Part shown: positions 34,210-43,100 of the stretch, piece by piece
How positions within the stretch are numbered: the stretch's first letter is position 1
Layout: each line of letters begins with the position of its first letter
DNA from: an uncultured Treponema sp.
Lineage (GTDB): Bacteria; Spirochaetota; Spirochaetia; Treponematales; Treponemataceae
Assembly (NCBI GenBank): GCA_946411505.1
Contig: CAMKEG010000007.1
Span: 87,767-151,766, forward strand
DNA length: 64,000 nt
Direction: 5' to 3'
Notes under the pieces: generated by a model
Seen by the model: the letters and a program-made list of their open reading frames with translations, nothing else
What the model was told of the DNA's origin: nothing
Database searches by the model: none
Program-made: the position numbers and the translations under genes

Positions 34210-35136
34210 ATGGCTATGAGATTAGTTACACGTTCAGACTTTGACGGATTGGCTTGTGGCGCTCTTCTTCTTGAGGCTGGCATAATCGACCATTGGACTT
34301 TCGCGCATCCCAAGGACTTGCAAGACGGAAAAATTCCAATTGACTCAAACGACTGCTTGGCCAACGTTCCCTTTGTGGAAGGCTGCGGACTTTGGTTCGA
34401 CCACCATTCAAGCGAATTTGAGCGCAACAAGCTTGAGGGAAAGTACAAGGGCGAAAGCCGAATCACGCCTTCTTGCGCTCGCATCATTTACGAATATTAC
34501 GGCGGCTCAAAAAAGTTCCCCAACTTCGGCGAGCTTATGGAAGCTGTTGACAAGGTTGACTCGGGCACTTTGACGATTGAGGAAATCCAGCGCCCGACAG
34601 GCTGGATTTTGGTCGGCTTTTTGATGGACCCCCGCACGGGCCTTGGCCGCTGGAGAGAGTTCACTGTTCCAAACTACCAGTTGATGGAAAAGTTGATGGT
34701 GGCATGCCGCGACAAGACGACGGAAGAAATTTTGGCCATGCCCGACGTCAAGGAAAGAATCGAAGTTTACAACGAGCAGACGGAAAAATTCAAGGAAATG
34801 GTAAAGGCCCACACAAAGGTCGAAGGCAACCTGATTGTCACGGACCTTCGCGGCGTTGACCCGATTTACACAGGAAACCGCTTCATGATTTACAGCATGT
34901 ATCCCGGACAGAACATTTCCGCTTGGATTGTCAACGGAAAGGGCGGCCACGGCTGCTCGGCGGCCGTCGGCTACAGCGTCTTGAACAGGACCAGCAAGGT
35001 CAACGTAGGAAGCTTGATGCTGCGCTACAACGGCGGCGGCCACGAAAAGGTGGGCACCTGCCAGTTCACCGACGAGAACATGGAAACGGACCTTCCAAAA
35101 ATGCTCGCCGAATTGACGGAGCTCGCCAACCTCTAA
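34210..35136 (+). CDS. DHH-family phosphoesterase
   Basis: A 308-residue protein: TRSDFDGLACGALLL is the first DHH metal motif (DxD), FDHHSSEF the DHH motif, and LRYNGGGHEKVGTC the DHHA1-type GGGH motif. Such proteins hydrolyse short oligoribonucleotides, cyclic dinucleotides or pAp with Mn2+. The DHHA1 domain is slightly divergent; exopolyphosphatase is the alternative annotation. The ROK regulator gene follows after 6 bp. Confidence 0.88.
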   Translation: MAMRLVTRSDFDGLACGALLLEAGIIDHWTFAHPKDLQDGKIPIDSNDCLANVPFVEGCGLWFDHHSSEFERNKLEGKYKGESRITPSCARIIYEYYGGSKKFPNFGELMEAVDKVDSGTLTIEEIQRPTGWILVGFLMDPRTGLGRWREFTVPNYQLMEKLMVACRDKTTEEILAMPDVKERIEVYNEQTEKFKEMVKAHTKVEGNLIVTDLRGVDPIYTGNRFMIYSMYPGQNISAWIVNGKGGHGCSAAVGYSVLNRTSKVNVGSLMLRYNGGGHEKVGTCQFTDENMETDLPKMLAELTELANL

Positions 35137-35142
35137 AGGCCT

Positions 35143-36324
35143 ATGCGCGTCCTAAATTCTTTGTCGGACTTGAACATAATGAGAATACTCCGCCTTATTT
35201 GGCAGGCAAAAAAAGTCAGCCGGGTGGAGATTGCCTCGTCGTTGAAGATGGACAAGTCCACGGTGACAAAAATAATTTCGGAACTCATCGAAAAGAATTT
35301 GGCGCGCGAGGCGGAGGCCGGAGAGAGCGGCCCGCAAGGCGGAAGGAAGCCGGTGTTCTTGGAAATCAACGGCTCCTACGCTTGTTCCGGCGGAATAGAA
35401 ATCAATCCTGAGCGAATGTATGTTTGCCTAGAGGATTTTTGCGGAACGATTCTCTTTGAGCGGATGCAGGAAATCACTCCGGCGTCGTATTCGGAAAAAG
35501 GCTTCTTGGGCTTTTTGCGCGAGGGAATCGAGCTCTTGCAGGCAAACGCGGACCGCCTGCGGGTAAAAATCGCGGGCATCGGAATCGGCATTCCCGGCAT
35601 GGTGGACGTCGAGAACGAAAGCGTGATTCAGTCGATTCCGCTTTTAATCGAAGACCGCGTGGACATTCCAAAAATCGCGCAGGCCTGGACAAAGGTTCCT
35701 GTCTTCATAGAAAACGACGCCCGCTGCTGCTGCTATACGGAACAGATTTTGGCCAAGAACCCTCAGTCCAAGAACATGATGTTTGTTTTGGCGGAACACA
35801 GGCCCTTGCAGCCGGTTGAGGGAGCGCCAAAAAATTTGAGCGTCGGCCTTGGCTTGATTCTAAACGGAAAGATTTACCACGGCGCCAATTCCACCGCGGG
35901 CGAATTCCGCAGCGTGGACTGGCAGAGCCCAAGCAAGACCCAGTTTTCGCCGGGAAGCGAAAGCCTGAACAGCCTTGACGGAGAGGCCGCCGCAAAGACC
36001 TTGCGCGAGCTGGCCAAGAACATCGCCTTTTTGGTCAACACGCTTTCCTTGGACGTCGTTTACGTCGGCGGCCTGGAAAAAAAGCGCGCCGAGGAAATCG
36101 TAAAATTCATACGCGAGGAAATCGTGTACCTTTGGCCTTACGCATGGAACAAAACTACGGTCGTTTCAATCGCGTCGGTGTCCCAAAGGGCGGTAAGCTA
36201 CGGCGCGGCCACTAAGGTTTTGGACAAGCTTTTTGGCGTGCCGGAACTTGACGAGGGCGTCCGCAAGAGAAGGCTTTCGCATTCGTATTCGTCCACTTAC
36301 AAATACCTTTTGTCCCTTCATTGA
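35143..36324 (+). CDS. ROK-family transcriptional regulator
   Basis: A 393-residue protein: N-terminal winged helix-turn-helix (VSRVEIASSLKMDKSTVTKI) and a ROK sugar-kinase-like domain (AGIGIGIPGMVDVE, VFIENDARCC, GLGLILNGKIYHGANSTAGE). The cysteine-rich zinc motif (CxCGxxGCxE) expected after the GE stretch is missing, and the ATP-phosphate loop is weak, so it is likely a pure regulator sensing a sugar. No sugar gene is adjacent. Coupled to the DHH gene by a 6-bp gap. Confidence 0.85.
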   Translation: MRVLNSLSDLNIMRILRLIWQAKKVSRVEIASSLKMDKSTVTKIISELIEKNLAREAEAGESGPQGGRKPVFLEINGSYACSGGIEINPERMYVCLEDFCGTILFERMQEITPASYSEKGFLGFLREGIELLQANADRLRVKIAGIGIGIPGMVDVENESVIQSIPLLIEDRVDIPKIAQAWTKVPVFIENDARCCCYTEQILAKNPQSKNMMFVLAEHRPLQPVEGAPKNLSVGLGLILNGKIYHGANSTAGEFRSVDWQSPSKTQFSPGSESLNSLDGEAAAKTLRELAKNIAFLVNTLSLDVVYVGGLEKKRAEEIVKFIREEIVYLWPYAWNKTTVVSIASVSQRAVSYGAATKVLDKLFGVPELDEGVRKRRLSHSYSSTYKYLLSLH

Positions 36325-36358
36325 CCTGCCTTCCGCATTATGGAAAGACAACAAAAAA

Positions 36359-36527
36359 CGCTACGTCGGACAAGCCCTCCGTTTTGTTTATGGAAATTTA
36401 TTCAACTGCGCTCTTGCGAGCGCGGACAATCTCGCGGAAATTCAAACGGCTGCGAACGATTGCCAGCCCGCGAAAGCGGGCAGTTGAATGACATACCTAT
36501 AGCAAAACGGAGCGCGGCGACGTAGCG
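36359..36527. repeat. Palindromic element P4 (three nested inverted repeats)
   Basis: Perfect 10-bp arm pairs nested in order: CGCTACGTCG (36359-36368)/CGACGTAGCG (36518-36527); CTCCGTTTTG (36377-36386)/CAAAACGGAG (36503-36512); ATTCAACTGC (36400-36409)/GCAGTTGAAT (36480-36489). The centre holds two further small hairpins (GCGCTCTTGCGAGCGC; CCCGCGAAAGCGGG). MITE-like in design, no transposase. Confidence 0.85.
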
Positions 36528-36708
36528 GGCTTTTAGGGCAAAGAGATTAGCATAACGCGTCCTATGTTCGCCCCGTTTGCCTTTCCGCTACGCGTTTTTT
36601 TATCGTTTTAAATGCGGAAGCTCAGTCAACCGCTACGGAAGGAGGTTAAAACGCGCGCCAACTGGGAGCGTTTTGGCTTGCTTATAATTCGGAAGGTCTG
36701 CACGGGGC

Positions 36709-36738
36709 TTGAACAGGGGGCTTTGTTTGCGCTAAGAT
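36709..36738 (+). promoter_or_regulatory. carA promoter, near-leaderless, twin of the carB promoter
   Basis: TTGAAC (36709-36714), 18 bp, TAAGAT (36733-36738), 11 nt, ATG. The last ten bases CTTTAGTATG are identical to those at carB, and the -35 and spacing are the same. Confidence 0.7.
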
Positions 36739-36749
36739 ACGCCTTTAGT

Positions 36750-37976
36750 ATGAATAGTGAACCAAGCGGAAAAGCGGCGCTCGTTTTGGCTAACGGGCTT
36801 GTTTTTGAAGGCATTGGCTTTGGCGCCCAGTCATGCGCCATCGGCGAGGCGGTTTTTGCCACCGGAATGACCGGCTGCATAGAAACCCTGACCGACCCCA
36901 GTTATTACGGGCAAATCATCGCCCAGACTTTTCCGCTTGTAGGAAATTACGGAATCATTCCTTCCGACTACGAAAGCTCAAAAATTCACGCAAAAGCCTA
37001 CATCGTCCGCGACCCCTGCGACCAGCCCAGCAACTTTAGATGCCAAAAGACCTTGGACCAGTTCCTTAAGGAAAACGGCGTTCCTGGCCTTTGCGGAATC
37101 GACACCCGCGCGCTTACAAAAGTTTTGCGCGAGGCCGGCGTGATGAACGCGATGCTTGTAAGCGGAGACAGCCCCGAAGCCCAAGAGGCCTTTGCCGCGC
37201 TTAAGGACGACAAAAAAAAGGCCGCGCTCTTGGAAAAAATCAAGGCCTACAAAATCCAAAACGCCGTTCAAAGCGTCAGCCTTGACGCCGACAAAATAGA
37301 AAAATCAGCCGACCAAGTTTTCGCCGAGTCGGCCCAATACCGCGCCGTTCCCGTCCGTTCCGACGGAACTAAAGTCAACAGCCAAGAAGAGGCGATGAAG
37401 GCCGGGCGCGGCAAAAAAGTCGTCCTTTGGGACTTTGGCGCCAAGGCCAACATCCGCCGCGAGCTTTTAAAGCGCGGTTTGGAAGTTAAAACCGTAAAGA
37501 GCGGGGCCAGCGCGGCCGAAATCTTGGCCTTGAATCCCGACGGAATAATGCTTTCCAACGGTCCCGGAGATCCCGCCGAAAACGTTGGAATAATAGAAGA
37601 GTTGAAAAAGATTTTGGACAAAAAAATTCCTCTTTTTGGAATTTGCCTGGGCCACCAAATTTTGGCGCTGGCCAAGGGAGCCAAAACCTCAAAGCTCAAA
37701 TACGGCCACCGAGGCGCCAACCAGCCGGTAAAGCGCCTTTCCACGGGCCGCGTCTACATTTCAAGCCAAAACCACGGCTACGCGGTTGAGGCCCAAAGCC
37801 TTCCCGCTTGCGCAAAGGAAACTTTTGTCAACACAAACGACCAAACCAACGAGGGCGTCGCCTACACCGATTGCCCGGCCTTTAGCGTTCAGTTCCACCC
37901 GGAGGCGGCGTCGGGACCCTTGGACACCAGCTTTTTGTTTGACGAGTTTGTTGACCTAATCAACGGCAAGCGCTAG
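36750..37976 (+). CDS. carA: Carbamoyl-phosphate synthase small subunit
   Basis: A 408-residue glutaminase subunit. N-terminal CarA domain (VLANGLVFEGIGFG, GMTGCIETLTDPSYYGQII) and C-terminal class I amidotransferase with the catalytic cysteine in FGICLGHQ and the His-Glu in VQFHPEA. It supplies ammonia to CarB for pyrimidine and arginine synthesis. The true start is ATG at 36750, from promoter position and family length; carB lies 2.2 kb downstream with two genes in between. Confidence 0.93.
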   Translation: MNSEPSGKAALVLANGLVFEGIGFGAQSCAIGEAVFATGMTGCIETLTDPSYYGQIIAQTFPLVGNYGIIPSDYESSKIHAKAYIVRDPCDQPSNFRCQKTLDQFLKENGVPGLCGIDTRALTKVLREAGVMNAMLVSGDSPEAQEAFAALKDDKKKAALLEKIKAYKIQNAVQSVSLDADKIEKSADQVFAESAQYRAVPVRSDGTKVNSQEEAMKAGRGKKVVLWDFGAKANIRRELLKRGLEVKTVKSGASAAEILALNPDGIMLSNGPGDPAENVGIIEELKKILDKKIPLFGICLGHQILALAKGAKTSKLKYGHRGANQPVKRLSTGRVYISSQNHGYAVEAQSLPACAKETFVNTNDQTNEGVAYTDCPAFSVQFHPEAASGPLDTSFLFDEFVDLINGKR

Positions 37977-37985
37977 AATAGAAGA

Positions 37986-38921
37986 ATGGACGCAAAAGAA
38001 AAACTTTTAATTTGGAAAACTGTTATCGCATTGCAGGCTGTTGACGCTCTAAAAACTTCCGCAAAGGTGATTGAAATTGCCAAGCAAAATATCGAAGGGA
38101 CGATTTCTGACGACGCCCTGCTTGGCGAATGCGAGAGCTTGAAGAATCCGGCCGACGTCGTCGCCGTTAGAATGTTCGTGAACATCATTCAAAAGCAGTT
38201 CAGCCTTTCGCAGTTTGAGTTAGTGCAAATACGCAAGGCGCTTTTTGGCGGACTTTTGGAAAGCCCCGAACTCCTGCGAACCGAGAACCTTTCAAAAAAA
38301 GAATGGGCGCTTGACGGACATTCCCTTGTTTATCCCAAGGCCGGAAAAATAAAGAGCCAGCTGGGCAAGCTTTTTGAGACGGAAACCTTGTTTGAATTTG
38401 AAGGCTTGGACTCAAAGCAAATATACAAGCATTGCGCTTCGTTTATCAGCGGCCTTTGGGCTTTGCATCCTTTTGAAAGTTGCAACACGCGCACTGTCGC
38501 GGTTTTCTTCATCAAGTATTTGGCCTTCAGGGGCTTTCCTTTGGGCAACGATGTTCTGTCCCAGAGCGCCGTCTACTTTAGGAATGCGCTTGCCCGCGCC
38601 GCTTTTTGCGACGGAAAGAAGGGCATTCATAAGACCACCCGCTATTTGGAGCGCTTGATTAAAAAGATGATGTTTGGCGGAAGGACCGTTCTTGATCCCA
38701 GAGAAACACATCTTTATTACGATTCCAACGGCGTGGTGCTAAAAAGCGACGCGGCCGCGCAAAAGGAGCTCAGCCCTTCCGAACGACTTGACGAAAAGCT
38801 TTTGACTCCCAAAAAAGCGGCGGCCAAAAAGCAAGCCGACAAGCCGGAGCCCGCAAAAAAACGCGCCGTTTCCGCAAAGACCCCTTCAAGGGCCAAAAAG
38901 TCTTCCACCAAGAAGAAGTAG
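37986..38921 (+). CDS. Fic-like protein with altered core and histone-H1-like tail
   Basis: A 311-residue protein. Residues about 100-230 resemble a Fic domain: YPKAGKIKSQLGKL as the flap-like strand and LHPFESCNTRTVAVFFIKYL as the core motif. The canonical core HPFxxGNGR reads HPFESCNTR here: His, Asn and Arg are kept, both glycines are replaced by Cys and Thr. The last 50 residues are Lys/Ala/Pro-rich (KKAAAKKQADKPEPAKKRA), like histone H1 tails, suggesting nucleic-acid binding. Lies 9 bp after carA. AMP-transferase activity is uncertain because of the altered anion-binding loop. Confidence 0.7.
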   Translation: MDAKEKLLIWKTVIALQAVDALKTSAKVIEIAKQNIEGTISDDALLGECESLKNPADVVAVRMFVNIIQKQFSLSQFELVQIRKALFGGLLESPELLRTENLSKKEWALDGHSLVYPKAGKIKSQLGKLFETETLFEFEGLDSKQIYKHCASFISGLWALHPFESCNTRTVAVFFIKYLAFRGFPLGNDVLSQSAVYFRNALARAAFCDGKKGIHKTTRYLERLIKKMMFGGRTVLDPRETHLYYDSNGVVLKSDAAAQKELSPSERLDEKLLTPKKAAAKKQADKPEPAKKRAVSAKTPSRAKKSSTKKK

Positions 38922-38926
38922 GCGGC

Positions 38927-40039
38927 GTGTTAAGGCGGACCTTAGCCATCTTGTTTTCCCTGCTTTTTTGTTCGGCGCTTTTGGCGGCGCAAGATTCCGC
39001 CGTTGAAGTTCCCGAAGGCGGGGAGGCGTCCGAAGAAGTTTCCGAAGAGGCTTCTGAAGAAGCTTCCGAGAAAAGCGGCCGGAAAAAAATCAGCGGAGCC
39101 ATAAAAGAATTCAAGGAAAAAAAAGAAAGCCAAGAGGACAGCCGGCCGGTCAAGGCCGCCCAATTTGTCGGCGACTTTTTGACCGACAAGTTTCCGCTTA
39201 CTTTGGACTTTGGCGCCGAGCCCGGCGAAAACGGCAGCATGATTTTCGCGAGCCTTGAGTACGAGTGGGGAAAGCATTTTTCTTCAAGTGTGAGGTTTGA
39301 TTACACAAGCTTAAGGTCCGTCGAAAACAATCCGTTCGGCTATTCGGAAAAAAAGACCAAGGAGTATGCCGGAAGGTTTTTGCCGTGCGTCTGGTATTTT
39401 GGCGACGACGACATTGATTCCACGGAAGCGCTTTGGTCGTTTGGCCTTGGCGTCAATTACTCTTATTTGGTCGAGAAAGGCGAGTCTTTCGCGGCCGTGG
39501 AATATTTATATTCGCGCAATGAGACGGAGGCGATACAAAACGCAATCTCGCCGGTTTTGACCGCCAGCGTAAAAAAGCCTTTGGGAAAATATTTTGCGGT
39601 CGGTTCGGAACTGGTCGCGCTTCCGATATATTACATTCACATGAATTGGTCCGCCGCCGCGCGCCCCAATTACATGCCGCCGGTGAGCTATAGCTATGTT
39701 TATGACATTTTTTCCTCGCCTGGAATCCGCCAGAGCCTTTGGTTTGACATTTTGCGCTATGTTAGGGTCAAGGCCGTTTTTATATACAACAGAATGGCGC
39801 TCGGAAAGCAGCGGGCCGTTTCCTCAAGCGGCGCCGTGGCGGAAGGCGATTATGTCCAGCATTCAATCTCATGGCGCTACGGGCTTGAGCTGGTTTTGCC
39901 CTCCTCAAACAGGACAAGAAAAAAGAACTCGCATTTGTGGGCCGGCGTGTATTACGAGCATGGTTGGAAGTTCACGAGCTTTGCCGGCGAATATTCTTCC
40001 GACTACAAGGGCCGCTGGGTTCTCTGCTTTGGAAAGTGA
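38927..40039 (+). CDS. Outer-membrane beta-barrel-like protein
   Basis: A 370-residue protein starting with GTG. Signal peptide LRRTLAILFSLLFCSALLAA, then an acidic repeat region (EVSEEASEEASEKSG), then about 280 residues of alternating aromatic beta strands (SSSVRFDYTSLRSV, LWSFGLGVNYSYLVEKG, HLWAGVYYEHGWKF), typical of treponemal outer-membrane barrels, although the last residue is Lys rather than Phe. Function unknown. Five bp after the Fic-like gene, so coexpressed with it. Confidence 0.72.
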   Translation: MLRRTLAILFSLLFCSALLAAQDSAVEVPEGGEASEEVSEEASEEASEKSGRKKISGAIKEFKEKKESQEDSRPVKAAQFVGDFLTDKFPLTLDFGAEPGENGSMIFASLEYEWGKHFSSSVRFDYTSLRSVENNPFGYSEKKTKEYAGRFLPCVWYFGDDDIDSTEALWSFGLGVNYSYLVEKGESFAAVEYLYSRNETEAIQNAISPVLTASVKKPLGKYFAVGSELVALPIYYIHMNWSAAARPNYMPPVSYSYVYDIFSSPGIRQSLWFDILRYVRVKAVFIYNRMALGKQRAVSSSGAVAEGDYVQHSISWRYGLELVLPSSNRTRKKNSHLWAGVYYEHGWKFTSFAGEYSSDYKGRWVLCFGK

Positions 40040-40048
40040 AAGCAAAAA

Positions 40049-40072
40049 GCGCGCTTAGCTTAAAGCCTTGAA
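40049..40072 (+). repeat. Dispersed 3'-UTR element, partial copy C
   Basis: The 24-bp stretch from GCGCGCTTAGC to GCCTTGAA matches 21 of 24 bases of copy A, again just after a stop codon (TGA at 40037-40039). The second hairpin is missing. Confidence 0.65.
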
Positions 40073-40096
40073 CCGCGTTAAATTTCTTTAATTGTA

Positions 40097-40126
40097 TTGA
40101 ACAAAAGCGCCTTTTTTCGCTATACT
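40097..40126 (+). promoter_or_regulatory. carB promoter, near-leaderless
   Basis: TTGAAC (40097-40102), 18 bp, TATACT (40121-40126), 11 nt, ATG at 40138. Predicted leader about 5 nt. CTTTAGT before the ATG is shared with carA. Confidence 0.75.
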
Positions 40127-40137
40127 AAGGCTTTAGT

Positions 40138-43100
40138 ATGCCTTTAAACAAATCGATTCATAAAGTGATGGTCATCGGATCAGGTCCGATTGTGATTGGT
40201 CAGGCGGCGGAATTTGACTACGCCGGAACCCAGGCTTGCAAGGCGCTAAAAGAACAAGGCCTTGAGGTCGTCCTTGTTAATTCCAACCCAGCTACTTTGA
40301 TGACGGACCATGTTATGGCGGACGCCATTTACATCGAGCCCCTGATTCCCCAAACAATCCAACGAATTATAGAAAAAGAAAAGCCCGATTCCTTGCTTTC
40401 CACTTTGGGAGGCCAGACGGGCTTGACTCTTTCAATGGAGTTGGCAAAGAGCGGCTTTTTGGAAAGCCACGGCGTCCGGCTTTTGGGCGCCAAGCCTGAG
40501 ACAATCGACAAGGCCGAAGACCGCCAAATGTTTAAAGACACGATGCTTTCAATCGGCGAGCCCTGCGTTCCGTCAAAAGTCGTCACCGATTACGAAAGCG
40601 CCCTAAAGTTTGTCAACGAGGAAATCGGATATCCGGCAATCATTCGTCCCGCCTTCACTTTGGGCGGAACTGGCGGCGGCATCGCCCATGACGAGGCCGA
40701 GTTTGACGAGATTGCCCACAACGGCTTGCGACGTTCCCCGATACACCAAATCTTGGTTGAAAAGTGCATAAGCGGCTGGAAGGAAATTGAGTTTGAGGTG
40801 ATGCGCGATTCCGCCGGAAACGTCCTTACAGTTTGCTCGATGGAAAACTTTGATCCGGTAGGCGTGCACACAGGCGACTCAATCGTAATCGCGCCCGCGG
40901 TGACGCTGGCCGACAAAGAATACCAGATGCTCCGAAGCGCCGCGCTCAACATCATCTCAAGCTTAAAGATGGAAGGCGGCTGCAACTGCCAGTTCGCTCT
41001 CAATCCGGAAACTTTTGAATACGCCGTAATCGAAGTCAACCCCCGCGTAAGCCGCTCCTCCGCGCTGGCCTCAAAGGCGACGGGCTACCCAATCGCAAAG
41101 GTCGCGGCGCTTATCGCGATCGGCTACACGCTGGACGAGATTCCAAACTTTGTGACAAAGAAAACCGCGGCTTGCTTTGAGCCGGTCTTGGATTATGTTG
41201 TCGTCAAGATGCCCAAGTTCCCCTTTGACAAATTTGTTTACGCAAAGCGCGACTTGGGAACGCAGATGAAGGCCACCGGCGAGGTAATGTCAATCGGCCG
41301 CTCTTTTGAAGAGGCTTTGATGAAGGCCGCGCGCGGGGCGGAAGTGGGCGTTGACAGCCTTAACCTAAAAATATTCGAAGAGGAAAGCGACCAAGAAATA
41401 ATCGAGCGCGTCGGCCGCTGCACCGACCAGCGCTTGTTCGCGATTTACCAAGCCTTGAAGCGCGGAATCATGGACGTGGACAAGATTCACGCCGTGACAA
41501 AAATCGACGAATGGTTCTTGAACAAAATCTTGAAGCTTGTCCGCATGGAAAAAACATTCGCGCAAATTAAGGAAGGCGGAACGGAAGGCGGCGCCAAAAA
41601 CGGCGGCCTCACTCCTGAGCTTTACCTTGAGGCCAAAAGGCTTGGCTACCCGGACAAGGTGATCGAGCGCCTTTCCGGGGCCAAGATTTTGGGAGCGTCC
41701 GGAATTTTGTCTGAAGCCAAAGAAGCGGCGGCCGCGCGCGCGCAGGGAAAGCTAGCGCACATTCCCGCCACATACAAAATGGTCGACACTTGCGCGGGCG
41801 AGTTCAACGCGGAGACTCCTTACTTTTACGCGGGCTACGACACGGAAAACGAGGCCCAAGAATTCTTGGACGAGGCGGCCGCCGCCGGAAGGAAATCAAG
41901 CAAGGGCACGATAATCGTTCTTGGCTCCGGCCCGATTAGAATCGGACAGGGAATCGAGTTTGACTACGCCAGCGTTCAGTGCGTTTGGAGCCTTAAAAAA
42001 CTTGGCTACGACGTCGCCATCATAAACAACAATCCCGAAACTGTTTCGACGGACTTTGACACAGCCGACCGCTTGTACTTTGAGCCGCTCACGCCCGAAG
42101 ACGTCATGGGCGTAATCAACACCGAAAAGCCCTTGGGCGTCGTGGTGGCCTTTGGCGGACAGACAGCCATCAAGCTCACTAAATTCCTTGACGAGCAGGG
42201 AATAAAAATCTTGGGCACAAGCGCCGATTCGATTGACCTTGCGGAAGACCGCGAGCGCTTTGAGGAATTGTGCGACCGCCTTGACATCAACAAGCCCAAG
42301 GGCCTTACGGTCTTGGACGAGGCCGGCGCGTTGGAAGCGGCCAACAAGCTTGGCTACCCGGTCTTGCTGCGCCCCTCTTACGTTTTGGGCGGACAGAACA
42401 TGATTGTCGCCTTTAACGACGACGACACGCGCGAATACATGAAAATCATTTTGGCGCAGGGAATCGAAAATCCGGTTTTGATTGACAAGTACATGCAGGG
42501 CGTTGAGCTTGAAGTTGACGGCATTTGCGACGGCGAGGACGTTTTGATTCCTGGCATAATGGAGCACATCGAGCGAACGGGAATCCACTCAGGCGACTCA
42601 ATCGCGGTTTATCCCAGCTGGAATTTGAACGACGTCCTTCGCGAAAAAATAGTGAAGCAGTCGACCGACCTTGCGATAAAGCTTGGAACAAAGGGCCTTG
42701 TCAACATTCAGTATTTGATTTACAACAACGACCTTTACATCATCGAAGTCAACCCGCGCTCAAGCCGCACCGTTCCTTACATTTCAAAAGTGACCGGCGT
42801 TCCGATGGTGGACTTGGCCACCCGAGCCATGCTTGGCGAAAAAATCCGCGACATGGGATACGGAACGGGCCTTTACAAGATTCCTCCGTACTTTGCGGTA
42901 AAAGTGCCGGTCTTTAGCTTTGAAAAGTTGATGGACGTGGACACCCATCTTGGACCGGAGATGAAGTCTACCGGAGAAGTTTTGGGAATCGCCGCCACGA
43001 TGGAGGAGGCCTTGTTCAAGGGCTTGATTGGGGCGGGCTACAAGATGAAGAGGAGCGGCGGAGTTTTGTTCAGCGTCCGAAAGAGCGACCGCTACGAGCT

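Larger units (their letters stand above)
36325..36749. other. 425-bp gene-free region upstream of carA
   Basis: Contains the P4 nested palindrome (36359-36527), a fragment resembling one end of element P1 in reverse (about 36655-36680), and the carA promoter. An open frame from 36612 runs into carA but has no start signals; its upstream part is not coding in my reading. Confidence 0.7.

Noticed and set aside
36612..36749. Upstream extension of carA
   Set aside because: The frame is open to 36612, but the promoter lies inside it and the family N-terminus starts at 36750.
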